From: Rhizomucor pusillus
Lineage: Eukaryota; Mucoromycota; Mucoromycetes; Mucorales; Lichtheimiaceae
Assembly: GCA_900175165.2 (NCBI GenBank)
Contig: FWWN02000285.1
Coordinates: 91,126-155,125 of the forward strand
Direction of reading: 5' to 3'
Length of the DNA stretch: 64,000 bases
The translations under genes were made by a program, and so were the position numbers. The notes under the pieces are model-generated. The model had not been told where the DNA came from. It did no database searches and was given only the letters and a program-made list of their open reading frames with translations. This document shows positions 12,139-23,894 of this stretch, piece after piece (the first letter of the stretch is position 1; every line of letters begins with the position of its first letter).

Positions 12139-12755
12139 ATCCTGTCACAACGCGCTGGTGATAAACCTTATCCGTGCATTCCACCCAATATTTACATTCT
12201 CAAAACAAGGAGCTGGGAGCATGTCAACATTGTGGCAGCCAGCGAGGGGCTCTCACGGCAACAATTTCAATGAATATCACAAGAAATCAGGCGCTCTGCA
12301 CGTTTTTCTACGTCGAATATACCGAAGAAAATGTGCAAGAAGTACAAGAAGCTGAAAGATTTTGGCGAATTCGAAATCTGTTATGTTAGTGATCCAAAGC
12401 AGCCCATCTTGATATCGTCATCGAGAATAAATGAAGATCCCTTAAGGTATTGGAGATATGCAGCGACAAGTTCATCCGGCGAGTTCGCCTCATTGGAAAT
12501 TATTTCTCAGTGAATATCATAAGCTGAGGAGAAGTTTTGATAAAAGTAACCTTCTGGTAAATTACGTAGAGGTGAAACCAACGGTCCATTGCTTGGTAAG
12601 TCTTAGATGGAATGCAGAATGGCGTTTTCCAAGAGCAGTTCCCAGGGTCTTGTAGACTCCAGCAGAGCGCAGAAAGCGAAGTGCAATTGAAACTCGAGCG
12701 TTTATAGCAAGATATGGGAATGCGAGAGGTATTTCAAAAATGGGGCTGGTACTGA
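12139..12755 (+). pseudogene. Coding-like remnants with in-frame stops, family unknown
   Basis: One frame from about 12139 reads AGDKPYPCIPPNIYILKTRS, meets a TGA at 12271, then continues through DFGEFEICYVSDPKQPILIS and RINEDPLRYWRYAATSSSGE to a TGA at 12511. Farther on, in another frame, SAESEVQLKLERL meets TAG at 12705, then QDMGMREVFQKWGWY meets TGA at 12753. The composition is protein-like on both sides of each stop, which suggests a decayed gene rather than chance frames. Opposite-strand frames in the same stretch are also open, so strand and identity remain uncertain. Confidence 0.3.
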
Positions 12756-14016
12756 TTAACAAACTTTGAAGGTAGATTGTGCGAGGAGGGCTATACGCAT
12801 TGACCTTCACAGCATGCATATCAATATTTTTCAGATGCCAGAGAAGCTGCTCATTGGCTGCAGTGGGCCATAGCTGCTTTTTATTGGACAGGATAAATAC
12901 CTTTAAAGAATGTCCATTATGGTCACTTCTGAATAGTACCCATTATTAATTATAAATGCGACTAGTTGTTCCTTATACCAGAATTGTCTAAAGAGAGGTC
13001 TGCTATTCAGCGCATGCATTGGCCGTTTTTTACTTCGAGGATGCAAGCTAAAGAGGGGTACTGGTGATATCTTCCGGTGTGCATATTGAATGGACGTGCT
13101 TTGCAAACATGCATCGATTACTTCAAAGACCATATGTAAAGACAAACATACAATGAAGCTTGATGCACATGATAAGCTAATATACGGCAAACGACTAGCG
13201 TGCAGCTAGACTTGCTTCGCTTCGTCTTGAGGGACGTAGATGTTTCCAGCAGATTCGAGTAGAAGGTGCAAAGCAAAATAGTAAATGAACATTTGCTCGA
13301 TTCGCTTGGCCCTCATAAACCTCCATTCTCCGGCGGTTTTGCATCCACTTCGCTTCTGCAAGCACGATGCCGTCGAATTCCCGGTTTATTTAGACCGGCG
13401 CTCGCATGAATCGATGTTTGAGAGAATACGACACCTAAAATCTAGCTTCTTGGTTCGCGCTCGTTATAAATGTGACAGGTATTTTTGAAAGAACAACATT
13501 GATTTTCTATGCCCGTGACATCACTTTTTAAAAACACTGTATTGTTATGATATCTACATCGAACATGACATCCCTCCAGCTGGAAAAGAGCATTAAAATC
13601 AACCTTTGAATAATAGACTTTCATATTGTAGAGAAAACCTTACCAACAGCTCTTTCAAAGTATCTCCATCGTGATATCGTGTGAAGATAGTCCACAGCAT
13701 ATGTAAATTTGGCTTGTGCGTGATCAACATTACTGCTCTGAGCTGGACTTTCCTTTTCCCGTCGAGAAAGTTTCGTGCAGCAGCCATTTAGAGTTACTCT
13801 GTGTATCGGCGGCTCACTTGTGAAGGAAGACATGAAATTCTCAAGTGGAAATCAAGCTGAAACAGGCAAAGACCGATATGGTTGCACAAACCCAATTTCA
13901 TATGCTCGGTGCAAAGCGTATTAGTGAGGTTTTCGTTGCCATCGATTTTACAATGGAGGAATTTGAATCAAATAACTGCGCTTCTTTTCTCCTTTCCTTT
14001 ACTTTTATCGATCACC

Positions 14017-15402
14017 ATGGATAACATTCGATCAGCCATGAAAAAGTCACCAGCGGCGATTGTGCTGCAGACCCTGCGCACCGGACTTGTCTTGCCACAA
14101 CCTGCTGCAAATGCATTCATTGGAGAAATGACCAAGCCGAACGAGGCACAAAAGGCTTGGATTAAAAAGATCGACAACTCCTTCTGGAAAGGTTCACTCA
14201 TTGCTCCCAATATCAACTGCGACAGCGATGCCCAGGCCATCCGTCGACTACGAAAAGCTGATGTCGTCATCTTTGAAGTGCATGGTACATAAAGAAATAC
14301 GGGTTTTTATCGTACATTTCATTAATGGAACGATATCGTGTATTCTAGGTGGCGGTTTTCGTGTAGGAAACTCGACAATGTACATGTCTGCTTTCGTTAA
14401 CTGGATCACAATCCTTAAACTGAAGCACGGTTTAGATGCTGTGATGATGTCTGTCGATTATGGTAAAGCAATATTGATATTTTCTGCGATAAGAAAACTC
14501 TCTGGGCACTAATTTATTGTCTGTACTCATCTCGTGAAATTCGCACAGGCCTAGCACCGAAGCACAAATATCCAGAACCGGTCTACGACGTTGTCAATGC
14601 ATACAGACATTTGACTGAGGACCTCCACGTCCCAGGATGGAAAGTTATCATGTCCAGCGACAGTGCTGGCTCTGCTCTTACACTTGAGACTTTGATCCGT
14701 ACATATGCTCCTGGAATCATTGATGATCCGGAAGCTCCGCGCTCCAACCACAAAGTCCATTTACCGGCTGGCATGGTTCTGTCATCACCCCTTGTCACAC
14801 CCGAAACAAATTCATCGTCCTGGGAGCAGTTTGAGAAGAACGACATGGTCAGCCAACATTTAGCGAAATTAGTCTTTAAAGAGTTTTTGAACTATCCACA
14901 CGTCAACCCGGACGATCTTCCTATCTTGCGACTCAGCAGTATCAACCACGGCTACAACCGCTTTGCACCCAGAAATGCGCTAGTGTTCGTCGGTGACAAG
15001 GAAGTCATGCGCGACGATATTCTGCAGCTTGTCGACACAGTGAAAGCGGATGGCTGGACCAAAGTTCGCGTCTGCAGGGAAAAATATGCACATGACTGGT
15101 TCCTTATTCGTGAGATCGTAAAGAAGAAGGACAAGGTAATGCTCAGCCAATACGACGAAGTTTTTGTCAATTTTGCAGCATACGCCGTCGCAGAGGCTGC
15201 CGAGCAGCTCTCAAAGGATGCAACTAAACCAGCAGAACCGGTTACTGCGAAAACGGACCAAGTTCAACAACTCGACGTTAACTTGCAATCCGAGAACATT
15301 GTCGAAACTGTCAATGATATTCTGACAACAGACAAGAAGGAGCCCGTAGTCACACACGTTGAAAATGTTGACAAGGTTGGGCCTGGATTAATTGTGCCTT
15401 AA
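14017..15402 (+). CDS. Alpha/beta hydrolase, HSL-type esterase/lipase family
   Basis: Three exons (14017-14284, 14349-14462, 14549-15402) encode 411 residues. The oxyanion motif HGGGF is rebuilt exactly across intron 1 (FEVHG|GGFRV), as in hormone-sensitive-lipase relatives. The nucleophile region is KVIMSSDSAGSALTLE: the DSAG core with the catalytic Ser is present, but the usual preceding Gly is Ser. The acid is probably in the LVFVGDKEVMRDD region and the His in KYAHDWFL. After the catalytic fold there is a polar tail of about 70 residues rich in Glu, Lys and Thr. Substrate unknown; a cytosolic or membrane-peripheral esterase acting on acyl esters is plausible. No signal peptide. A longer in-frame ATG upstream exists, but the 14017 ATG follows a CT-rich promoter-like run. 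Confidence 0.83.
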
Positions 15403-16890
15403 ACAAGATATATGTATCTTACAGTAGTAGCAGCCGTATCAATACAAACCTATAGTAATATTAGTATCTAAATTCTTTGAAGTGAATGAGATATCACGTA
15501 TATAATACGGGCAGTCAAAAGCAACTGGAGCTCTAAGCTAATCTTAACCACATGATCTACGGAAATAGACCAAAGTGATTTACTATGGAAAGGGATATTA
15601 AATTGACTCTGGATATCATGGCAACGAAAAATAATATTTGGAGATGTTTCAGGCCCATCCAAACATTGTTCAGAGAAACGGCTGCGCTGCTGTCAGTGAT
15701 ATGGATGACTTTCCTTGGCACATCTGAATTGTTCTAGATGCTTATACCTGCGACCCTCGTAAGAAGTGGTGATCTGAAGCATCATGCACAGCCTTTTTGG
15801 GCAGGTAATGTGTGGCAGCCTAATCATCCAACCGCGAAAGTCGCTCTTTTCCAATGTAGCACGAATCATCGTCATGCCCAGGTTGCGCAGGAGGGGCAAA
15901 ACTTGCTCACATCAATACGTGCGCATTTTTGAGGGGATTCAAGATTGTCAGGATCCAAATACTCTCTCTATATGGCGCGTAGCAGACAAGGTGAAAAAAA
16001 TGACGCGCCTTTTTTTTTCTCTCTTTCTTTTCCCTTTATACTGATCCCGTTTTCTTCTTCACTCCTCTTCCAGATTTCCTAATTTACATCTTTTTAATTT
16101 CTAACCATGATCATCATCAATAATGTGAAATATGCTTGCGCCAGTATGTTCGAAAATCGTACTGTAGCTCTTATTTGATGAAGCATAGCTAACCGACCGC
16201 AATGGCGCAATGCTTTAAGCATGTATAAGGGTAAAGTTATTTATAAGAGCAGATAGATATACTGTAGGCTGCAGTGAATTCACGGATGTAAGGGTCATCG
16301 GTCATCTCTGTGTAGTCACCGTGATCGGCCGTTGCTGCCTATCCGACGGAAAGGTCGGCCAATCAGTCAATGTGATCGATGCAGGGAACAGCGTTTAAAG
16401 CACAGTGTGCATCAAAAATGCGTCTGTCGTCAGTCGAAACTTAATGAAAAGCCAGCTCAGGTCCACGAAGAAGGTAACGTACGGTTACATCGTTGACAAT
16501 CGCCCTTTGATATCCTTGTAACGTGAGCTAACAGCATCCACAAGTGTTGGTCATCGGCTCGGCCTCACGCAGAATTCAAAAATCACAGCATATCATGGCA
16601 ATTGAATCCTTACTCTTATAATTTGAAGATTCCAAACTTATACCCCACATTAAAACAATTTTGACAGATGTTTTCTCTTTATTCTATTCTTGTCCTGCCC
16701 ACTGTTGTTAAAGACTTGATAACCACCTGTTTATGAAAAGAGCTCGCAATTGCTCTTGAATATGCGATGCACTCGGCATTTTCTTGTTAGAAGCTTGCTT
16801 CCCGCAGCGGGGAACTTGCTGCAGGTTAAAAAGCGGTTCCGGGGCCAACAATTGTTTCCAACAAACGCCTCGCTTTTTACAGTACCTCCG
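15403..16890. other. Intergenic, 1.5 kb
   Basis: 3' UTR of the hydrolase and promoter of ERG27. A pyrimidine-rich run at 16,008-16,033 precedes a typical TTTATAC sequence. Short open frames exist on both strands, but none extends or joins into a recognisable protein. No RNA gene seen. Confidence 0.45.
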
Positions 16891-18122
16891 ATGACTGAAA
16901 AGCAAAATCGCAAGATCGCCATCATCACGGGTGCAAATGCTGGTGTCGGCTATGGCATCATGCAACGATTATTAGAGGCATTCGGTCAAGAGATCACCAT
17001 TGTAATGGCCTGCCGCAATCACGCCAGGGCAAGCCGAGCCAGAGAGCAGATTCTGCAAGAATTGCCTTTCGCCGACATTGACATTGAACTTGTCGACATT
17101 TCTCGAGTCGAGTCCGTGTTTACCTTTTGCCAAGCCATTGTTGAAAAGTAAAAAACCAAGGGATAGAAGTATATGATTTTTTGCGGCCACCTGACCTGTC
17201 TGTAACTTAGGTACCAGTATATCAATTTCCTCTTTTGCAATGCCGGCATATTGAGCGCACTGGGGATCCGATGGAAAGACGTTTTTTGGCTCTTCCTCAA
17301 GGATCCAGTAGGACTCATGGAAAGGTCGGATGTTACTCTGCAAGCTACTGGGGAAATAAACGAAGATGGCATTGGAAGCGTATTTGCAGCGAACGTCTTT
17401 GGACATTACATTATGGTATGTTCCACACAGGATAGTCTGTGTTCCCGCACTAATTCGTTGTTGCAGGCACGTGAACTTGAAAGTCTCTTGGACGCATCAG
17501 GCGACGGCCGAGTTATCTGGACCAGCTCCATCACAGCAGAGAAAGCCTGTTTTAACATCGATGATTGGCAGGGTATCAAAAGGTAATATCGTACAAGGGT
17601 CGATCTTGAAAGATGCCAGTATATTAATGCGCCCTCAATAGCTTACTTCCCTATGAATCTTCAAAATGGGCGTGCGATCTAGTCGCTATCGCTACCAACG
17701 ATCGATACCAAGAACACAAGCAACACATTTCATCATACACCACCTCTCCCGGCGTAGTAGCTAGCTGCATTGGAAACTTACCGCTGTGGATCATCAAACT
17801 TCGCACTCTTATTCACTATCTGGTATGTCATCCACTGCTAGTCGTAACATCGGTTTATTCATCCATGCAATCGTAGTTCCGTTTCGCCGGTGTAACATCG
17901 CAAAACATCACTGGGTACCGAGGAGCGATTGCAGATGTCTACGTTGCGCTCCAGCCTCTCAATATGCTCAATATATTTTGCCGCTACACTTCACTAACCA
18001 GCCGCTGGGGCACTTCATACGTTGAAGCTATACCAGTTCCCGAATATGATCCTGATACTGCCGAAAAGTTGGTGCAAAAATGCGAAGTAGCTTACCAAGC
18101 ATGGAAGAACAAGACCAAATAA
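16891..18122 (+). CDS. ERG27: 3-keto-steroid reductase (ERG27), ergosterol pathway
   Basis: Short-chain dehydrogenase that reduces the 3-ketone left after C-4 demethylation of sterol intermediates, using NADPH at the ER or lipid droplets. Five exons (16891-17147, 17211-17415, 17467-17582, 17642-17822, 17877-18122) give 1005 nt, 334 residues. The Rossmann motif is IAIITGANAGVGYGI; the structural NAG is in NFLFCNAGILSALGI; the Erg27-typical VFAANVFGHYIM follows; the catalytic Ser is in VIWTSSITAEKA; and YxxxK is LLPYESSKWACDL. The C-terminal part TSPGVVASCIGNLP and YRGAIADVYVALQP also matches the family. An upstream in-frame ATG at 16750 would add about 47 basic residues; 16891 is preferred because the Rossmann motif then starts near residue 7. 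All introns are GT...AG and 51-63 nt. Confidence 0.88.
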
Positions 18123-19814
18123 TTCAAAAAAGGCCCAGATCTAGCTCGTATGTCTTTTCTCTTTACCACAATTTTAGTTTTAATATGTCATGGTGTTCAA
18201 TCAAAACTATAATACCAAAAGGTCTAATGTCTTCATATATTCGCAAAGGCGATATGTGCTTTCTAACGTAGAATTTTGATACATCGTCGTTCACATCATA
18301 TTTCCAACATCAATCTGAAGGCAGCCAAATCAAGTGCTCAGCATCTAACGTGTTCCTGAACATGCACCCCTAAGTTTATGTAATAAACCTTAGCTAAACG
18401 CCGACATTGTTAGTTTCCTGGAGTACCAGGGATTGTGATGTAATGTGGCGAGTGCGCGTAAGACAAAGCTGCGGCATCCCATTGTCTTGCGTCCCAGAAG
18501 CTGATAGATGGCTCGCAGCATACCATGGCAAATCTCACTTTACAACCCAGAAGATATGACAGTCAAGCTCGTCGCGCACGTAAATGACCTGCTATCGATA
18601 TATTTATCAGTGCTGCTGAATACATTGGACAGGGTGCTAATAAAGAGATCAAAGGAAAGGAAACTGTATGCAATGTGTATATAAAACTGTAAAGATAGCT
18701 GAAGTTAGGACATTTGCATCAATGATCAAATAAGATCAAGTAATGATTCATCGCCTGTATATAGCAGTAGCTACCAGGCTCTAGCCTCTGAATTTTTCTC
18801 ATTTCATTGAGCAAGCGTCCTAGTTGCTTGGAAACGCACAAGTGGCAGAGTACAGACGTGACGAGTTGCTGGGAATCCTCAACCCCCTCGTCTCTAATCA
18901 CTGATGACACCTAAACGCGCCATCTCAGATCCTCACAGGCACTTCATTGCAAACTCAGTTGGTCTAAACGGCACGTTGGACTACTACCAGCATTCGTCAC
19001 CGCATCTCTCGCCATCAAGGGTTACCGACCAAGGAAGAAATTCAATGGAGGTCGGAGCTTGGGCGGTAGCGAGTTTGGCGAGTTTGGGTGAGTTTGGATG
19101 ATATCGAGCAGCAAAGGAAGTTGCACAAAGCGTTGTATCTTTTCGCGTGCTAGGTTCAATAATTCGGGATGAATTCGAGGTTTGAGGAATATTTTCAGTG
19201 CTACTCGCTTGATCTTCATAAACCGCAATTCGACGGTATTGTGTTTGTAGGGGCGAGGTTATCATTTAATGCGGATTTCACTGAAACGTTTCAGTTACGG
19301 GGAACGACCGCAATGACCCAAGTGCAGGGAGCGTAGCGACCGCTAAAGCACTTGTAAAAAAGGGTCTATAACAAGCAAGGATTTCCTAATTTGTATCCAA
19401 AGATGTCAAGCAGATACAGTATTTATCAACGGTAATTACCCTTTAAACTCTTCATATGACATGTAATTAATTAAGTGTTCTCAATTTTGGCGGCCAAGCT
19501 GGATCAACCAACAATATCAACTGGCGCAAGATAAGTATTGTATCATATAGAAAAAGGACGATGGTGCTCTATTTGATTGTATTTGCAACATGGGATAAGA
19601 TTATATACGAGATGGAAAGAAGATATAAAGGAAGGAAGAAGAAATACAGGCAAAGAAAAGAAGATAAGGTTGAAAAGTGTGAGCGTGTGTGTGTGAGTGT
19701 GGAGATGTGAAAAGTGTATATGAAGGAAGCAAATGTACAATAGTCAGTCTAATTTACAAAGATAAAAAAAGAAGAGAACGAAAAAGGAGGAGAACAAAAA
19801 TTGGAACAGGTGGA
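18123..19814. other. Intergenic, 1.7 kb, with palindromic sequences
   Basis: No intact gene recognised. Open minus-strand frames (18,984-19,265 and 18,719-18,910) are too short and uncharacteristic to call. At 19,281-19,294 there is a perfect 14-nt palindrome, CTGAAACGTTTCAG, followed at 19,319-19,325 and 19,348-19,354 by the inverted pair CAAGTGC / GCACTTG. A TG-rich stretch (19,678-19,700) lies near the 3' end of the C2H2 gene. Confidence 0.4.
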
Positions 19815-20877
19815 TCAGAGCGGATGAGGTGACCGTGCATGGCGTTTCATATCGTGCTTGCGAGCAAAGAGTTTGCCGCACTTTGGACAGGCAAAGTTCT
19901 TTGGACGGTGAGGGTCATGAGTGAGGATATGTTCTTTCATGTTGTTTGCGCGGTTGCTTGTGTGCGAACAGTGTGGGCAGCGATGGATACGCGGGCCATT
20001 CGAGCGACGCTTGGGTCTCTGCTTCTGCTGTTGCTGTTCTTGCTGTTCCTGCTGTTCCTGCTCCTGCTGCCGCTGCTGTTGATGCTGTTGGCTAGGGGTT
20101 TCCATAACAAACGAGGGTACAAGCAACCAATCTCCTCCATCACTGTTGCCGAGAAAATTCATGCCCTGAGAAGTAGCAGGTGACGGCGGGGCTGCCATGC
20201 TTGGCGCTCGGCAAGGTGACACAACCGAAGATGGCTCGTGGGGATAGTTTGCCACAGGTTCCCCGTTCATTGCTGTCAGATTCAAGCTTGGCACATCACC
20301 GTAATACGGCGACGACAGCTCAACGTCGGCTGTCTGCATCGCGGGAAAGAAGAGATCTTCTTGACAGAGACTCGCTTGATCTTCGACTTTAACGAGCGGA
20401 TCCAGTTGTTGGAAGGATGAGCTCATACCACAAGAGAAAGTGGATTCAAAGGATGATGGAGAGAATGAGGATGGCTGGACAGACAGGAAATCTACGGATA
20501 AAACAAGGTTCAGCTATGTGATAAAATCAATTAAGCAAGAATAATGCCTGGTACATACCCATATCAGATCGAAGGGGGCTGTAGCAAAGATCGTTCATGG
20601 ATGAAGCGGGTGAAAGAAGGGCAGAATAAGGAGAGGTGACAGACAATTGATGAGCGTTGTTGTTAAGATCGTAATGGTTGTTGCTAGAGGATGCGCATGG
20701 GATAGGGATGGGAGCAGAGGCAGGGAAAGGGTTTGAGTGTTCCATCAAGGAGCAGGTGGAGGTAACATCGTTTTCATAAAGGCACCCTTGTCCATTGATA
20801 GCAGGTTGAGTAGAGACGTTTACAAACGAATCGGACAAAAGGGCTTCATAGAGGTAAGCATCAGTGTTCAAAGACAT
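19815..20877 (-). CDS. C2H2 zinc-finger transcription factor
   Basis: Two exons (20877-20559 and 20491-19815) encode 331 residues. The C-terminal end carries two adjacent C2H2 fingers, HRCPHCSHTSNRANNMKEH and FACPKCGKLFARKHDMKRH, joined by an ILTHDPHRPKN linker; the second finger abuts the stop codon (RSPHPL). Ahead of the fingers are a Gln/Glu-rich tract (about 20,000-20,080) and a basic KQRPKRRSNGPR, likely a nuclear localisation signal. The N-terminal 200 residues are Ser/Pro/Asn-rich and probably disordered activation regions with repeated SPYS/SPAS motifs. This architecture is like stress- or development-related two-finger regulators of Mucoromycota, but no specific orthologue can be named. 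The 3 kb gene-free region upstream suggests complex regulation or a long 5' UTR. Confidence 0.85.
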
Positions 20878-23800
20878 TCACGATAAAGACAAAGACAGTG
20901 CAAGAGGATTTACAGATAGTTAACGTAGGGGAAGAATGCAGAGATGCGTTCTTTCAAGGATAAAGAGATTGGAACAGAAAAGGAAGAAGAGGACGTGAGA
21001 AGACTGTGCAGGACGCAAGCAATTGTTTGGCAAGCAAGTTGCATCGACCTTGTTTAAATACTACAGGTCGAATGTAGAACCGCTGGCTTTCAAATCCACA
21101 GGTCATTTGGACTGGGCTATGGTTGCACAAACTGCAACCAGGGAAGGTTTAGAAAAGCATGAGGGAGGCTGGTGCGCCGAAAACGTGGCTCTTGCGTTAT
21201 TTTAGCTGTGAAATGAATTTACTGTTGCTTCAAAACATTCTCCTTGGGTAGGCGCTGAACGGCCAAGGTTAATTCGAGTCCTGATCTCTCTCCTTGCGCG
21301 ATTTTTCAGGTACTGTGTAACGCGTTCTTTTTTTAATTGCAGGTTCGACTTTCTATACTAGGCTCGTCAGTTCGCTTTGTTCCAAAAAGAGAGTTTTTTG
21401 ACCGAACGCGCGCGAAAGGGTTGTACCGAATTGACATCATATTCTGACACTCCCCTCTCACTCTATCTCCAAGCGAGCGCTCTGTGCGACGGAATCCTAT
21501 GCTCAGCAGAACAAACCAGCTTCTTCACAGAAGTCTGGATATCTGCCATCCTTCTGTACAGAAGACGGTGTGTGTACCCTTAAACCCTTCATGCCAGATG
21601 ATGCTATACAAGCCTTTCTCCTTACGTCTCGCTGCATGCAGTTGCTCACGCGACTGTGTTCTATTCTTACACTTGTCACGGACCCTTGCCTCTCCTTTAT
21701 TTGCCGTGTTTGTTTTGCCACCCGGCGGCGTGTGCATAACTGGGCCGAAACTCTACATGCACGTGGCTGCAGCATCGAGGCAACTTCGTTCGTGGCCGAA
21801 CACCTGACTCATTTTTTGCTAGTTACGGTAAAGGATCCTTCCCGGTTATCCCCGCGTGGAACATGCCAACCCATTTTCCAGGGAAAACTTTAATCATCCT
21901 TTGCTCCTTTCCACTTTTCCCTTATGAAAAATGGACGGCATTAATTGGCAAATCGCATGACGAGTTTCTGCTAATAAAGTATTTGGACCTCCATGTTCCA
22001 CTTGATGGGGCTGTCGCGCCTGCTTGGCCGGGTAAACTTAAGCTCGCGTGCATGCTGCTGCTCTTTGCTAGAAGCTGAACTCTGTCTATCATCTGAGCTT
22101 TCTTTTCAAACGCAACGTCACTGAGGTAGTACCTGCCTTGGATTATGATCCACCATTGGTTCGCAATCGTATCATGTCAATCGATGAAATTGATGTAGCT
22201 TAGATCAACATTCAGCGATGAAAAAACAACGTGCACGGTCTAGACTGTGGGGTTACAAGTTCTCACGCAGCATTCTTTAAGCTTCTAGATGTCTATTCAA
22301 CCATGGAATTTGCGGAAATTTTATTGTGGCTCTGACAACATCAAAGGAAACCTGGCAAGAGCGTGTATGAAATAGAGATCGTCTGCCTGGGTCATTTGCT
22401 TCTCTACCGTAACTTTGGGTTAAATGCGCAAGGTTATTCTATTTACGTCAATTGTATCGGCTCGTGATCCGATGTGTCCCGTGGGTTATCTGTATTTGGC
22501 AGAAAAACGCAGTCAAGGACTACATACTGACAAACAAACAAACAAAACACAACTCGCAAAGGCACAGTGTAATAGATAGATTATTCTCGGTCAAAGGACT
22601 TGAAACATGCAAAACTTTCGGAGACGGTGCAGAATCTTGCCGAATTTTGCGCCGTGTCTCTTACACTATTCACTCCTGATTTATTTTTTGCGTTACCAGA
22701 AAATAAAGGTATAAAAGTCTACAGCGTCCGTATTTAATGTTTTCATTTCCTTGTCTTTAGAATAGCGATATAGGTAGCACGTTTCAACGTTTTGTTGCAA
22801 TGAGCTTTTCGCGACGGTCTTGTAAATCAGAAACCGTTCTTAACCGTTTGAATGTGAGGTGACAACTTCCATAGTTCAAAAATTCATAAACGGCTAAATC
22901 TTCGCCCCGATCCGAACGAGCATGCAGAATATCATTATCACATAGATCTAGTGTCGTTCCTCTAACATGCCGATAAGATCGATTTACTGGAGACGTCATT
23001 TTTGTGCCTTGCTCTCCCTGAAATTGCAGACAAATAATGGAACTCCTCTCAATGCAATGCGACGAGTACTGGTATCGAAAAAAGCACGTGGGAAAACGGC
23101 CGATGATCTTCACCACATGACACTGTAAAGGAGACATTTATAACTTGAAGCTAACTGCAGCTCTTTCCAAAAACGGTGTCCTCCCACTACACGTTAAAGC
23201 ACATATAGATTTCTTCCGCAAACAAGGCTGTACAAGACTTTAAGCAATGAAGAGCAACGCTGTGCCCCTCGCAGATGTAGACAAAGCGCATAGCTGTACA
23301 CTCGCATTTATCAGCGACGTTCCGATGCCGGTGACATAATTTTAAGACTTATAATTGGACTGTGCCGTTTGAGTCTTGGCATCCTTGAAATCACGACGTA
23401 TACGCGAAAGTTTTATTTGCGACAGTGTATTGTTTTACAAGAAACTTACAGCGTTACCACGCTGCTGTGCTAAATCTGCTTGATTCCATTATAGCAATAC
23501 AAACACGATCGTGAAGTGTTTGTATGGCTTTATCAGCAGCCAAACATTTCGGTTATAGCTATCTTTTTACATATGTCTGACCGTATATTTTCTGAGTAAC
23601 ATCTCAGTATCGGCACACAGAAACATAGACAATGAAATGAACTGGTCACATTCACTGTATGTCCAAAAAGGTTGAACGGAAAAGCCAAATTAAGGAGTAA
23701 AAAGGTGCCCTTTATGATGGAAGCCAAGAAATTACATTAAACTTTTGCATTTATAAATGGTTACAACTGATGAAAGTGTTACTTAAGATATCCTGAGTTT

Positions 23801-23894
23801 GGGCAGTAGTATCCAAGGAAATATCAGTCCATCATCAAACACAGCTCTCTTGCATTCACTTCCGACAGCTGGACACAACCTATTGCGATACCTC
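20878..23894. other. 3 kb gene-poor region upstream of the C2H2 gene
   Basis: The longest gap in the window. It should hold the promoter and perhaps a long leader of the C2H2 regulator. CT-rich and CG-containing patches occur at 21,270-21,500, and a short (ACAA)n-like run at 22,530-22,548. One minus-strand open frame (22,784-23,137) is listed separately. Nothing else is supported. Confidence 0.45.
22784..23137 (-). CDS. Hypothetical protein or 3' exon, unrecognised
   Basis: A minus-strand frame ends at 22784. Its last 75 residues are protein-like: MTSPVNRSYRHVRGTTLDLC, then DNDILHARSDRGEDLAVYEF and SCHLTFKRLRTVSDLQDRRE. A plausible 3' splice site (pyrimidine-rich, ending CAATTTCAG) lies just before the GEQGTKMTSP segment at about 23,018, so this may be the last exon of a gene whose upstream exons I could not identify in 23,140-23,800. 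No domain recognised. It may also be a decayed remnant. Confidence 0.28.
   Translation of the reverse strand: MSPLQCHVVKIIGRFPTCFFRYQYSSHCIERSSIICLQFQGEQGTKMTSPVNRSYRHVRGTTLDLCDNDILHARSDRGEDLAVYEFLNYGSCHLTFKRLRTVSDLQDRREKLIATKR

Larger units (their letters stand above)
11252..14016. other. 2.8 kb without an intact gene
   Basis: Contains the AP-1 beta promoter at the left end and the alpha/beta-hydrolase promoter at the right (CT-rich stretch at 13,978-14,003). Between them are scattered coding-like stretches on the plus strand, annotated separately at 11,505-11,804 and 12,139-12,755. From about 12,830 to 13,970 I see no convincing coding sequence, RNA gene or repeat. Confidence 0.45.

Noticed and set aside
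18719..19265. Minus-strand open frames of 63 and 93 codons as a gene
   Set aside because: No domain, no matching splice pattern between them, and the overlapping frames are equally open.
21261..21345. Possible tRNA around GGTTAATTCGAGTCC
   Set aside because: No matching acceptor stem or anticodon arm could be drawn around the T-loop-like bases.
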